Notes under the pieces: generated by a model
Database searches by the model: none
What the model was told of the DNA's origin: nothing
The model's input: only the letters and a program-made list of their open reading frames with translations
Made by a program: the position numbers and the translations under genes
Part shown: positions 31,929-43,908 of the stretch, piece by piece
How the letters are laid out: each line of letters begins with the position of its first letter
Position numbering within the stretch: position 1 is the stretch's first letter
DNA from: Larix kaempferi
Lineage: Eukaryota; Streptophyta; Pinopsida; Pinales; Pinaceae
Assembly: GCA_027924585.1 (NCBI GenBank)
Contig: BSBM01000386.1
Span: 854,001-918,000 of the forward strand
DNA: 64,000 bases
Reading direction: 5' to 3'

Positions 31929-33401
31929 TCACCATGCATCACTCACCCCAAGGAGTGATCTAAGGTAAGTGAAGGTATTCTCAGTGAAACTCTTGGTGAA
32001 GATATCAACAGTTTGCTCAACAGATGGGAAATACTGCAAGGCAATCATCTGGTCATGCACCAAGCCTCGAATGTAGTTCATGTGAATCTCTATGTGCTTG
32101 GTCCTATGCCTATGTATTGGATCAATGGAGATCTTGATTGCACTTTTATTATCACACCAAATGACCATGGGTGAATCAATTGCAAATCCAAACTCTCCAA
32201 GAATGCCTTGCATCCACACACATTGTGTAGCTGCATTCACTGCTCCCCTGTATTCGGCCTCAGATGAAGATAAGGAAATAGTGTGTTGATTCTTGCTAGA
32301 ACAGAAAATGGGATCATGTGCAAGCATACACACATAACCAGAAGTATACTTCTGATCAGTGCTATCTCCAGCCCAATGTGAATCAGTAAAACCAACTAGT
32401 TCAAGTGATGAACCAGCTGCATAATGTATCCAAAACTGCTTGGTTCCTTGCACATAATGAAAGATCATTTTGGAAGCCTTCCAATGGATCTCATGAGGCT
32501 CTTGCATGTGTCTTGAAACAAATCCTACAACATAATAAAAATCTGGTCGAGAGTGTGTGAGATACAACAAGCTCCCAACTAGTTGTCTATACAGTGAACT
32601 ATCAACCAATGGTGAAGAACCCCAATCATTGATCTTTACTCCTGAAAGGAATGGGAACTTAGCAGCCTTAAATTCATCCATTTTGAAATTCTGTAGCAGA
32701 TCTGAAGCATAGTTTGACTGTGAAATTGTGATCCTTTCATCAGATTGAACAATCTCCAAGCCAAGAAATTGTCTCGAAAATCCTAGATCTGACATGGAGA
32801 ATGCACTATGTAATGCATCTTTAACCAAGCCTAGTTCTTTGATGCAACTACCAGTGATCAAAATATCATCAAGATACAACACAATAATAAAAATAGAGTC
32901 ACTAAAATGTTGCATGTAAACATTTGGATCAGATTGCCATCTCTCAAAACCTTGTGATAGCAGAAAAGTGTCCATCTTGGCATACCAAGCTCTAGGAGCT
33001 TGCTTGACACCATAGAGGGACTTATTCAAACTGCACACAAGTGAAGGATCATGAATGAATCCTTCAGGATGATTCATATATATCTCCTCATGAAGATCCC
33101 AATGAATAAATGCACTCTTCACATCCATGTGATGAACCTCCCATCGCTTGGAAGCTACAATGGCCAAAACTATCCTGATTGAGTCCATCTTTGCCACAGG
33201 TGCGAATGTCTCTGTGTAGTCCACTCCATTGAATTGAGAGAAGCCTTTAGCCACCAATATGGACTTATAATTCATATCAGAACCATCAACAACCATCTTG
33301 GTCCTATACACCCACTTGCATTGTACCAGTTTCCTCTTGGAAGGAAGAGGGACCAAATCCCAAGTTTCATTGTCTTGGAGAGAGTTCATTTCTTCTTGCA
33401 T
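31929..33401 (-). CDS. Element D reverse transcriptase-RNase H
   Basis: A 490-aa frame with no stop. The start ETWDLVPLPSKRKLVQCKWV is the classic Copia RT entry. Then MDVKSAFIHWDLHEEIYM (first Asp), SLYGVKQAPRAWY, and the active site VLYLDDILITG near residue 178. RNase H shows GFTDSHWAGDSTDQKYTSGY, SSSEAEYRGAV and WCDNKSAIKIS, with the Asp/Glu/Asp residues, and the C-terminal HIEIHMNYIR matches relatives. It lacks the integrase-linked N-terminal part because of frame breaks. The open frame suggests recent activity or chance preservation. Confidence 0.93.
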   Translation of the reverse strand: MQEEMNSLQDNETWDLVPLPSKRKLVQCKWVYRTKMVVDGSDMNYKSILVAKGFSQFNGVDYTETFAPVAKMDSIRIVLAIVASKRWEVHHMDVKSAFIHWDLHEEIYMNHPEGFIHDPSLVCSLNKSLYGVKQAPRAWYAKMDTFLLSQGFERWQSDPNVYMQHFSDSIFIIVLYLDDILITGSCIKELGLVKDALHSAFSMSDLGFSRQFLGLEIVQSDERITISQSNYASDLLQNFKMDEFKAAKFPFLSGVKINDWGSSPLVDSSLYRQLVGSLLYLTHSRPDFYYVVGFVSRHMQEPHEIHWKASKMIFHYVQGTKQFWIHYAAGSSLELVGFTDSHWAGDSTDQKYTSGYVCMLAHDPIFCSSKNQHTISLSSSEAEYRGAVNAATQCVWMQGILGEFGFAIDSPMVIWCDNKSAIKISIDPIHRHRTKHIEIHMNYIRGLVHDQMIALQYFPSVEQTVDIFTKSFTENTFTYLRSLLGVSDAW

Positions 33402-34750
33402 GTTTGTTTACCATCTTGGATATTTTGATGCTTATTCATATGAATTTGTATCAGATCCAACCATAAGAAAACAACTCCCATGAATATCTGGATCACAAGA
33501 AGACAATGCATTGTGAAACTATGATCTAGTCTTCCTAGGTTCTTGTGGATCACCTGCAAGTTCACCAGCTGCTTGTACTGTTTTCTCATCCCACTTGGGA
33601 CTTGTAGGAGGGTCATGATATGAATGCATGTCATCATATTCATCCTCAATATAATAATCATAAATATCAGAGAATGAATCATCACTTACAACCTCTTTAT
33701 GTAGGGGGTTTGAGCATTCCCCTTCTTCTTGTTTTGTTGCATGCATGGGCTCTTCTTCGAACTAAACACTCCTCTCAATGAAATTTTTATGAGATGAGGG
33801 GTCAAAGAGCTTGTATCCATTTTCATATTCTTCATATCCAACCATGATGGACTCCTTGCTTTGGGGCTGCAATGCCTTTCTCTTCTCTGGAGGTATTCTA
33901 TCCCATGCTCTTGAGCCAAACACCCTAAAATGAGACACATCAGGCTTGTGTCCCATCCAAGCCTAAAATGTAGTCATGCCTTCCAAGGATTTGTGTGGTG
34001 ATATCTTATCAACATATGCAGAAAAATTAATGGCTTTAGCTCATAGTTTAAGAGACAAAGAATTAGCCTCTATCATGCATGTATCCATCTCCTTCAATGC
34101 TCTATTCTTGCGCTCTACAACACCATTCTGCTGGGGTGTGTAAGGCACAAAATGTTGCATTTGAATGTCATCTTCTTCACATAGACGATGCAGGTCCTAA
34201 TTGACATATTCCCTTCCAGTATCAGTCCTTAAGACCTTTATCTTCCTCCCACTAAATTTTTCCACAGAAGCATTGAAAACTTTGAAAGATTGGAAGACTT
34301 CATATTTTCGCTTGAGAAATAACACCCAACAATATCTTGAAAAATCATCGATGAATGTTAGGACATACTTTGAGTTGCCATATGAGGTTGTACGAAGAGG
34401 GCTATCACATCTGAATGGACCAAACCAAGAGGATGAGCAACTCTCCTTTCCTTCCCCTTCTCATACTTGCGCTTTGCATGCTTCCCAACAATGCACCCTT
34501 TGCAAGTGCCTTTGGAAAATATGATGGTTGGAAGTCCTTAAACCATGTCTTCTTTTCTCAATGCTTGAAGATATCTTTAGTTGAGGTGTCCAAACATCTC
34601 ATGCGAAATTTTACTGACTTCATTAGCATGTGACATAAGTGTATTAGGAGAGGATTGCTCAAGAAAGTGAGAGAACTTGTACATTCTTGACTCGTGATCT
34701 GCAACACCAACTGCTACCATTTTGTCTGTAGAAACTTAAAAAATTTACAC
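33386..34750 (-). pseudogene. Element D integrase
   Basis: Pieces in three frames read HEMFGHLN near 34600 (zinc-finger His), CKGCIVGKHAKRKYEKGKE near 34490 (Cys pair), LVHSDV near 34430 (first core Asp) and, at 33956-33762, the C-terminal GHKPDVSHFRVFGSRAW with VGYEEYENGYKLFDP. Overlapping frames at 33746-33519 and 33685-33386 represent the acidic linker to RT. Stops and frameshifts are numerous, unlike the clean RT frame. Confidence 0.8.
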
Positions 34751-34900
34751 ATCTTCTTGAGTGAAAATCACTCTCTTGGCCGAACCAATGTGGGTCATTT
34801 GGTAAACATAGAGGATATTTGCTGCAAGATCTAGAACATACAGTACATTACTGAAGTACCCATTTTCTAGATTGATCTTCCCAATGCCTCTAGTTGGGAT

Positions 34901-35842
34901 TTATGAATCATCACCCATGAGAATGGAAGGACCACTGTAAGGTGAAAGAGTAGAGAAAGAATATCTTGTAGAAACCATGTTCCATGAGGCACCTGAATCT
35001 ATGATGAAATAGGAATATTCTGAGGTACTATCCATCAATGCATGACACCTCTCCTTATCTTCAAAAACACCCTCCTTCTTCTTTGAACTTTCTGGAAGAG
35101 GAATGTTATACTTCTGGAGGAGATGGGTCATCATATCAATGGTCTTATTCATGCATGTACTTTTAGGGTGACAACCCTTTTGACAGTAAATGCATTTGGT
35201 CTTTTCTTTCTTCTTTCCTTTCTCCTTGAAAGGATATGAAACCCCATCAGAAGATCTTGGCTTATCCTTGTATTTCTTCTTCTCTTGCTGCTTCGAACCC
35301 TTGGGATTTTTCTTTCCTCTTGATTGCTTCGAATCCCCAGCTGCAAGAACTTGGTCCTTTTGCTTAATGGAACCCATTAGAACTAGTTTATCTTCTTCTT
35401 GTGTAAGCATCTCCATGAAATAGGCCAAAGATGGCATCTTTGAGTTTCGATTAGTGAGCTTGGTGGAGTGAAATGTAGAAACAAACACTGAGTACTCATG
35501 ACCCAACTTCAAAATGATGGAAAAAACCAACTGTTCATCCTTCTTCTCAATGCCACATTGCAAGACCAAGGATTTGAACTTGGTGAAGAAGTCTTGGATG
35601 GTTTCGAAACTTCCTGGACTCAGTGAGATCAACTCATTTTCAAATTGATGGGCCCTTATCTCATCATTCTTCCCAAAAAATGACTCAAGTTTGAGCCACA
35701 CTTCATTTGGAGTAGTGAGACTATCAATATGAAACAGGAGGTCTTTTGAAATGCTGAGAAAAAGCATGCCAAAAGCTTCATCCATTCCGTTGAAGAACTT
35801 CAACTTCTCTACTCCAGAATGTGGCTCAATCTCAGTACCCAT
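34901..35842 (-). CDS. Element D gag with zinc knuckle and protease start
   Basis: A 313-aa frame. Residues 1-150 are a Copia capsid (VWLKLESFFGKNDEIRAHQF, IQDFFTKFKSLVLQCG). A Lys-rich stretch precedes the knuckle CIYCQKGCHPKSTC near residue 220, with intact C-x2-C-x4-H-x4-C spacing. Near residue 285 the protease begins with YFIIDSGASWNM, holding the catalytic Asp-Ser-Gly. The frame ends at 34901, inside the protease. The first part of gag lies upstream (36200-35843) in another frame. Confidence 0.88.
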   Translation of the reverse strand: MGTEIEPHSGVEKLKFFNGMDEAFGMLFLSISKDLLFHIDSLTTPNEVWLKLESFFGKNDEIRAHQFENELISLSPGSFETIQDFFTKFKSLVLQCGIEKKDEQLVFSIILKLGHEYSVFVSTFHSTKLTNRNSKMPSLAYFMEMLTQEEDKLVLMGSIKQKDQVLAAGDSKQSRGKKNPKGSKQQEKKKYKDKPRSSDGVSYPFKEKGKKKEKTKCIYCQKGCHPKSTCMNKTIDMMTHLLQKYNIPLPESSKKKEGVFEDKERCHALMDSTSEYSYFIIDSGASWNMVSTRYSFSTLSPYSGPSILMGDDS

Positions 35843-36200
35843 GGTAATTCTGAAGAGACCTCGATATCAGCTGGATTATCATTTCAGCATTCCACTCAAA
35901 GTATTTGAATGGAGTGAGCAATTTAACATGAGACTCCTCCATTTTGTAGCTTGCGCACTTGGTGACAAAGAACACTGTAAACCTGCAATGAAAAATATCA
36001 ATCACTCAGGAGGGGATCCTAACTAGCTAATTCGAACACTGCATTGACAGAAGGTACATTGGGGAACGCATCACACCCTGGGTAGACTCCAAAGGATTGC
36101 TCCAATGGCTTCAAGGAAATGGCCCCGGGGACTTCTGTGGCTACTGCACTGCTTCTGGTTCACTTCTGAAGCAATCTTGGTTCGAATAGAAGCTCCAATA

Positions 36201-36212
36201 GCTATGATACCA
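36201..36212 (-). other. Element D primer-binding site
   Basis: The minus strand reads TGGTATCATAGC next to the 5' LTR, 11 of 12 bases of the initiator tRNA-Met complement. Confidence 0.85.
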
Positions 36213-36511
36213 TGTGAAATATAAATCATAGTAGGATCTACTAGCTAAAGTTTACCTCACAATCAAGAAATTTGTCTAAGTACGTAGACAAATAGTGTAA
36301 AAAGAATTCTGGACACACAAATGATCATAAACCAGTCACAAATGATAAAAAAACCAGAGACAAATGATCAAATAACACGTTTATTATAACTCTCCAAACT
36401 AGAAATGAGTTGTAAACACATTTATATAGCATTTGGAAGAATTCGTTTTCCTTTGGAGGCAGCTACAAGTGTCTAGCTTTCATTGGATCCCAATCCCCCT
36501 AGGTTGACCAC
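36213..36511 (-). repeat. Element D 5' LTR, truncated
   Basis: About 299 bp aligned with the start of 31011-31740. Near its end it jumps from GTTGACC to ACTAGTTTGA, phrases about 300 bp apart in the other LTR, so it also has an internal deletion. The rest is replaced by the LTR at 36517. Confidence 0.75.
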
Positions 36512-36516
36512 TAGTT

Positions 36517-36985
36517 TGAGGAACTTCAACAATTAAATGATGAAAATGCACGATATATCAAAAATAGAAGAACACAGAAGATATTTATTGATCGCAAGCC
36601 ACTTCGAAGGGGAAACGGATCCTTTGAGAAATCTCAATACAAATAACTCGTGGATGCATTCATTGGCCTCAACACGTACTTATATACTAAGTCTATGCGT
36701 CCAATAATATGGATCAATACCATGGAACATATAATACTAGAGGATGACTTACAAAGCATATGCATCCAATACTATGTAATAATACCATGGAAATATAATA
36801 CTATGGGATAATACAAACTATGGATCAATACCATGGAACATATAATACTACGGGATGACTTACAAAGCATATGCGTCCAACAACAATATACTAACAAAGT
36901 AAAGAGAAGGGTTGAAACGGGTTCCTAACATCCCCTCCCCCTTAGAAAAAGCTTTGTCCTCATAGCTTTAGAGGGCCTTATCGGC
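36517..36985 (-). mobile_element. LTR and interior end related to element C
   Basis: 36517-36930 is the reverse complement of an LTR similar to 11498-11872 (starting TGTTAGGAACC on the minus strand). It contains an internal duplication of about 58 bp (36711-36769 and 36822-36880). The adjoining 36931-36965 reads, on the minus strand, GAGGACAAAGCTTTTTCTAA then GGGGGAGGGG, the same polypurine context as element C. Only the 3' end of this element remains. It joins the hAT fossil within a few tens of bases. Confidence 0.8.
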
Positions 36986-38480
36986 ATGATATGGGTAAAG
37001 CCATCAACAAAGCCCTCACTGGGTACAAAGGCCCCAGTTATGAAAAATCTAGAACTATGTTACTAGATAAGGAAAGAGCACAAAACAAAAGAGGTCTTAC
37101 ATGGTTTATATATGGGTGGGAAGATTTTAGGCTATCCATTATATCTGACAGTTGGACTAATGTTAGAAACTAACATTTGATAATTGTCCTTGGTGTTTCC
37201 GCTAGTGGTGCAGTGTTTTTTGCAACGCATGACTCCTCATCAATTACTTCATATGCTTAGAACATAGAAAATATCCTACTAAAAACCATTGATGTGGTTG
37301 GTCTAGGAAATGTGATTCAAGTAATCACTGATAATAGAGAAAACTGCAAGGCAGTAGGAAAAATCATTGGGCGGAAGTATCCTCACATCTTTTGGTCTAA
37401 TTGTTTGGTGCACACTTTGAACCTTTTCATGCATGATATTGTCAAGCATAAAGAACATGCATGGATTAATGCCTTGTACAAGCGAGGAAATAAACTCATG
37501 AAATTTGTGACAACTAATACAAGGGTCAATGCATTTTATGACACTTACTCTAAGTTGCAACTACTTAAGATTGCAAAGACTAGATTTGGTAGTTATTTCC
37601 TCACCTTCAGGTTCCTATTGAGGATAAGACAGGAATTGGGCGCTATGGTGATCAATGATGAGTGGGATGACTTCAGCACTAATAGAGAGGGCATGGATGC
37701 AACAAAAGAAATTGTTCTTGATATTTTTTTTGTCACAGATCAAGTATGTTTTGTAGATCACCAAGCTAATTTATAACATTCTTCGGCTTGCAGATTCAGA
37801 TTAGTCGGTGATTGGGGAGGTGTATGATCAAATGGACACCATGCTAGGGCCAAATTAAGGACATTGTTCAACCTAGAGATGTGAACTTGTATATCCGTGT
37901 AGAGGTGGAAAAATGATGGGAAAATATAAATATTCCACTACATTTCTTAGCATATGTGCTTACCCTGAAACATTATCATATATCATGGCTTTCAACATCA
38001 ATAGTTGGTTGTGGGGTGAAGAGAACCACACCAAGATCGAGACTCGAGAGGTTCGAACTGGTTATATGAAAGCATTAGAAAAATGTAAATTGATGAGGAG
38101 TGCGATACCATAAGGAGACAATTGAGCCAGTACATTAGTAGCAATGGTGCCTTTGTATCCAACCATGCAATTAGATATCGAGGGAATCTGTCTTCTCTTG
38201 AGTGGTGGGACATACATGGAGGTGCTACCCCAGAGCTACAACATTTGGAAATTCAAGTGCTTTCATAGGTGGTGAACACTTCTTCTGTAGAGAGGTGTTG
38301 GAGCACCTGCAGTTTCATTCACAATGTTAGAATAAACAAGTTGAATGCAATCCGGGCAGAGTATTGTTGTCCCATTAATGCGAGGAATCAAAAATGGATA
38401 AATCATTTAAGACTTGAGACCACAATCCAGAGGAAGACAATTTGGAGGATGGAGCATTGGTTTTGGAGCAATTGGAGAAT
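36986..38480 (+). pseudogene. hAT-family transposase fossil
   Basis: The plus-strand translation gives a DUF659-type region: GYKGPSYEKSRTMLLDKE, then LSIISDSWTNVRN, then VIQVITDNRENCKAVGK and KYPHIFWSNCLVHTLNLF (36991-37440). A central region ends at 37776. The hAT C-terminal dimerisation motif follows near 38200-38370 (NTSSVERCWSTCSFIH then RINKLNAIRAEYC). Stops and frameshifts separate these parts. The N-terminal zinc finger (BED) is absent, cut off by the LTR fragment. A Pro/Ser-rich tail continues to about 38683. Confidence 0.82.
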
Positions 38481-38489
38481 ACTCTTTTG

Positions 38490-41085
38490 ATGATGATGAT
38501 AATTTTGAGATTCCACCTACATCCATGCCACTCCCATCCACTGCCATGGTCCCCCTTCAGACCAGGACTCCAACATCATCTACATCAGCAGGGCCTTCAC
38601 GTTCAGTTCCATTTCCATCTACAAATTCTATGCAACTACATACTGCTTCAATTTCACAACCACCATGCGGAGGCTCATGGTGAAACCATGGTGGTGCAAA
38701 GAGGAAGGGCCAACTTAAGTGTTTTGGTCTTCAATGATCATAGTTCATAGTTCATAGTTCATAGTATCATACCTTTTAGTTTTCATATTTAAGATAAATT
38801 ATCATTTTGGAACTTAAGTAGATGGACTATTTTGTAAACATAACTATTTGGTCATGTTGGCAGTTGGTGAATAATCTATTTCATTCCATAAGTTAATGGT
38901 CTACTTCTTATTATATGGTTTTAAAATTTGTATGTTTGTAATTGCTAGATGGTTTGTATTTGTAACTTCATAATTGTTAGTGACTAGATGGTTGATGCTT
39001 GAATGATTATTCATTAATGTACTATGGTAGTATGTTACTATGTAGTAATGAATATTCATCTAAAAGGAGAATAAATATACACATTTCACAAATTCTGCAA
39101 CTAATTTGGCATTCTATATGTTTTTTTAATATGAATGTATCTTTAATATATATATATATATAAACGCTCCTGAGACGCTCCGCTCCCTAACCTTTTTGGA
39201 AAATGGCACTTTCGAGCTCTCACTCCCACTTCGCTCCCACGCACTGGAAACCTTGAAACGTTCTTTACTTTAGAAATCCCCAATGTATGAATTTCTATAG
39301 CATGCCTTTATTGATTGAATATTTTGTGGACAAATTGTTGTCAAGCTTAGTGAATTTTGGAGTTGATTTGATTGTGAATAAACAATTACTTCATGACTTA
39401 TTTCAGTAAATTGGGTAATGAAATTGGTGTCCAATGACAAAGTAAAAAAAAGAGGCAACCAATATAACCAAACAACCTCGTTGAAGAAAAATCTGCAATT
39501 TTGGGATGCATTCCCATTAACTAGTGGTGATTATAATTTGTGACTACTTTTGTCTCCCTAAGATAGGTATACACATTGTTCAAGTGGTGACTAGACCTTC
39601 CTTCGTGGTAGTGAAACTATTGGAATATGGTCTAGGCTCTGGCTATAAGTTTTTCTAATTTTTTCAGCATAGATCTAGTTATTAGCCCCAAATAGTTTAC
39701 AAGCAATTATTAACTAAGAACACACTGATATCTAACAAATCATGCGGCAAAAAAACACAAGAAATCATTCATACATTTTACTCTCATATTTACCCTAGAA
39801 AACCCCAATGGGGGGGGGAATTAAAATCAACAAATAGTTTGATTTTTATTAATGATAAAAACCTTGGGCTCCCATCCTGGGATAATGGCCCACTGAGGAC
39901 TAAAAAACAACAAAATAACCTAGTGTATCACTTGGATGCTACTCCTTTGCTGACCCTTGCACCTTTCCTTTGACCTATGCCCCATGCACACTTGGCTAAC
40001 AATCCTTTTTCGACCAATCAATGAGATCTCATTCACTCTGTGTGGCTGTTGTTTGTGTCCTCCTCTCACTTAGGTTTCCTTTTATAAACTTACAGTATGC
40101 AAATACCTTGGGTCAATACCATGGGTCACTAAATACCATGGGCCCTCACTTTACATAAAGCAATTACAAAAGTACTTTCACTTTAATAGTTCACTAAACT
40201 AAAGTGAAACTCCTAATTTTGAAAGGTCTTCTGGATGACTCTTGCATGCCAAACATTTGGCGTATGCAGAAGCACCTGTCCGATGCTACAAAAATCAACA
40301 CAGTAAAGTGTAATTTTAGATTTTTATTGTGGCTATAAAGGACAAGGATTTTGGAGTTTTGTAGGAATTTAGTGGGAAAAATAAGATGCTTTTAAATAAG
40401 ATAGAAGAATCACCATTAGAAGTTGTTTCTTTGAGGACCAAGTTTGACTCCATACAACAACCTTTAGATAGCATGAAAAATAGGGTGGAAATCCTTTTAT
40501 GAAGTCAATGTAGTTGTACCCTGTCGACAATAAGAGTTACTCCAATCAACAAGGGAAAAATAATAAAATTCATCCACATTGAAGATATCATCAATATGCA
40601 TTAGAGAGTTGTTAAGCCATAGGAAACATTTGTTGATGTTTTGTAGCTCAAATTGGAACTTCCACATAGGTTAGGTGTCAAACATGTGAGAAGTCGTCCA
40701 AATCAATCTACTTTGTAATTCACTTTATTTATAAAGTGAAAGGATTTTAAGTATTTGTCGAGTCTAATAAAGTGCATTTTAATGCATTAGTGATTTAGAC
40801 TAATCTCAACCGTTGATCTCATCATGAGATTAGGTTATTGGTAGATTAAGGTTTTAGTTAAAGTATAAAGGAAGGTCAAAGTAGAGGGTAAAGACACATT
40901 CATTCTTCACAAACATGGTTTTATTTGAAGACAAAATAAGAGTCCAAGAGAGAGATGAAAAATAGGGAAGCTGAGAGAAGATTAACTTGCAATTTTAGCA
41001 GGTCGAAAAACTCCCACATTTTTGTACAGTCATACAAAATTCTGTTAAACCGTATGAACAAATCTGTACAGATTCGTACCCTAGA
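38490..41085 (+). repeat. Large repeat, copy 1 (hAT 3' end plus flank)
   Basis: Collinear with 46435-49040. It begins in the Pro/Ser-rich hAT tail (CCATCCATGCC, CAGACCAGGACTC) and continues through a (TA)n run and the CGCTCC-rich segment at 39164-39246, which may be the hAT end. About 1.8 kb of flank is also shared. The sharing of flank beyond the hAT end shows duplication of a larger locus and not two separate hAT insertions. Confidence 0.8.
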
Positions 41086-41169
41086 GCGTGAGGATGTTTG
41101 CAGGGGTTTTACACTTGGCAAGAATGCCAACGGATATTTGTTGAGGAGTGATATAGGTCCTAGGGGATC

Positions 41170-42940
41170 TTGGTTGTAGTGCATTCAGATGTATCTGGAC
41201 CAATGACAATATCATCCTTGGGTGGCTTCTTGTACTATGTGACATTCATTGATGATTTCTCTCGGAAGACATGGATCTACTTCATGAAGACCAAGGATGA
41301 GGTCATCAACACGTTCCAGGAGCCCAGGGCTCAAACAAAGAACTTGATGAGGAAGAAGATCAAGGTCGTAAGGTCAGATAATGGAGAGTATACCTCCAAG
41401 GACTTTAGTGATTTATGCAAGGAGGAAGGGATCAAGAGGGAGTTGACAACAAGATAAGTATTTAATGCTTTAAGCAATGAGTTTTATTTACTTAAATTCC
41501 AGGACAACGTCAGATTGTGGTTAGTCGAGATATTACTTTTGATGAGGAGGTAGCCTTCAGGAGGTCTAGAGACTCTCACATGGATATTAATAGTGAGGAG
41601 TAGGAGGCTCCAAGAGACGAGGGTACAAAAATCTCTAGTCTAGTTATTCATCCTTTAGACTATTAGGAGGAATCAGTAAAGCCAACAGAGCCAATGGATA
41701 TACCTAGAGATGTTGTAGTGATTGGGAAGAGGCCAGTATGGCTTCTTGATACTTTGTCGGATGCATAAAGGCATGCAACTCCAAGTGGTGCTTTCATGGA
41801 GATAAAAAGACCTCAAAGGTTCTCGAGTTATATGACATTGATGAGTCACATCATTGATTCCCAACCTTCCAATTGTGAGGAGGCAACAGGCCTGCAGGTT
41901 TGGAAGGATGCCATGATGGAAGAGTATTAGTCCATCATGAAGAATGGGGAGATAATTTTGAGACAAAAGGGGGAGCCAGTGGTGACTTACAAGTGGATCT
42001 ATAAGATGAAGCATGTTGTCCAGATTGACATCTGAGAGGGCACATTATATAGGCTATGCAATTAGCCAATTTGCAGGCTCAGAGAGAGTCATGGATGGTA
42101 TTCAATGTTCTTGAGGGAGCAGGAGGCTCGTCTTAGTATACCCATTTGATGGGATATGACACAGTTGAATACATAAAGATCAATAATACAGAGGGCAACA
42201 AGTTTCTTTAGTGCAGGATACTCAAATGTAGAGGGAGCATAGTGTCTAGCTATAGAGGGAGCTAGATGCTCCTGCACTGAGGGGCAGTAGATGCAACACA
42301 ATTCGTTGATAATGGAGGTGTCTTAGTTAGGAGTCCCTCCCTCTCCAAGCAGAAGTTGGATTCAGAGATCGAGATGAAGGATCTTGGCTTGTTGTATTAT
42401 TTATTGGGATTAGAGGTGTGGCAGAGACCATGTGAGATCTTCCTTAGTCAGGGGAAGTACAAGGTGGATATCTTGAGCAGATTCAAAATGATGGATTGGA
42501 AGTCCATGGCTACACCTATGGAAACAAATCTGAAGAAACTAAGTGATTTCGCTTCAAATTTAGATTTGGTGGATCCCACTATATATAGGAAACTGATTGG
42601 ATCCTTGATGTACTTGGTTAGCACTAGGCTAGATGTGGTGAAGTAAGGCTACAGAGATATATAGATTCTGACTGGGTAGGGAGTGTAGTGGACAAAAAGA
42701 TCAACTTGGGGTGTTTCTTTAGCTTGGGATCCACTATGATATCCTGGTTTAGTTGGAAGAAGACTTCTGTAGCACTCAACACATCAGACGTAAGGCGTAT
42801 AGTAGCTAGTGTCGCAGGTTGTGAAGCAATGTGGCTTCAAAATCTCCTTGGAGGACTATTTGATCAGGATCAAATAACATTTCATTTGAGACATAATGCA
42901 GAAGGGAGCAGTGAACCTCCAATAGATATCCATAGATGAG
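41170..42940 (+). pseudogene. Degenerate Copia integrase, RT and RNase H
   Basis: 41170-41457 is the Copia integrase core start: VVHSDVSGPM, GGFLYYVTFIDDFSRKTWIY, VVRSDNGEYTS. A collapsed stretch follows, with RT entry near 41990 (VVTYKWIYKMKH). 42356-42646 is the RT end (MKDLGLLYYLLGLEV, LIGSLMYLV). 42688-42939 is RNase H (TSDVRRIVASVAGCEAMWLQNLL). The middle of RT, including the active site, is missing and stops are common. Orientation is opposite to element D. Confidence 0.85.
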
Positions 42941-43908
42941 AAGCATTGGGTAGATATTCACCCTTGGAGCCTGAGTCATTTGGCCAGTGGTGAATGGCCC
43001 AGATATTGTGATGGTTCTACAAGATGAGCAACAGATACTGTGATGGTTCTATAGATTGGCAACGTGGGGCAGAAATTCATCCACGGAGCCTGAGTAATAT
43101 GGCTAGTTATGAATGGCCTAGACATACATATGAGCAGCATCGGGAAAACACTCTCCCATATTGGTCATGCTGATTTGACCAAGGGAAAATGATACATTCA
43201 ATCATGGGGCTATGCTAGTGATGAATTGACCATTCACTCACAGGGCTATGTTAATGATGAATGGCCTAGGCACAATCTATCTCCTTATAGCCATGTGATT
43301 TGGCTAGGAGTGAAAGACTCGAGATGCAGTACATATCTGAGATGGATTATAGACATTCTCACCAAGTGTGATGCTTTGCATGATGCAAAATGTCTCTGTC
43401 GCTTAGAGCGAGTGTTGATGTTTCTCCATGTTGCAGCATCGAGCAAACATTCTCCCCTAGTGGTCATGTAATTTGACCATGTGGTTCGATTAGTGGTTAA
43501 TGGCCCTAACATAGCCTTAATTAGTCATGTGATTTGGTTAAGAGTGAATATGGCTCGAGGTGCTTAGCCTTGATTAGTCATGTGATTTGGCTAAGAGTGA
43601 ATAAGGCTAGAGGTCACCTTGCATACTTTGTGAGGGAGTGCTCCGTGATAGAGTGATCTATTCTATATTAGAGTGACTTGATTTCTTTATTTGATAGGGG
43701 ATTTCATCCCCTTGTTAAATATACAAGTCTATTCTAGTGTTCAATTTGACATAGGCTCTAAAAAGTGTTTAGGACTTCTTAGTGTTGGTCAAATCAACAT
43801 TAAAGCTCTATGGGTTAATAGATGTGCATGTGATGAAATTATAATCAATAAGGCAAAATTTTATTTGATGAATAAATAAACAAGAAGACAAGTCCACCTG
43901 TAATGTCC
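42941..43908 (+). repeat. Downstream repeats and possible LTR start of the Copia fossil
   Basis: Phrases such as GCCTGAGT..ATGGCC, GGCTATG..GATGAATGG and AGTCATGTGATTTGGCTAAG recur between 42960 and 43620, imperfectly, about five times. The tract GTGAGGGAGTGCT near 43631 could be a polypurine tract, with LTR sequence following until the solo LTR at 43909. The right part of that LTR may be 45655-46250. Confidence 0.4.

Larger units (their letters stand above)
31011..36511 (-). mobile_element. Element D: Ty1/Copia retrotransposon, right LTR truncated
   Basis: The left LTR (31011-31740) starts TGTGAAATAT and ends TGTTCTAACA. The right LTR starts at 36213 with TGTGAAATAT but is cut near 36511, where an LTR related to element C begins. 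The primer-binding site (36201-36212) and the polypurine tract (31741-31751) mark the interior. Genes on the minus strand in Copia order: gag-protease (35842-34901), integrase (about 34750-33760, broken) and RT-RNase H (33401-31929, open). The order integrase before RT separates Copia from Ty3. Confidence 0.92.
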
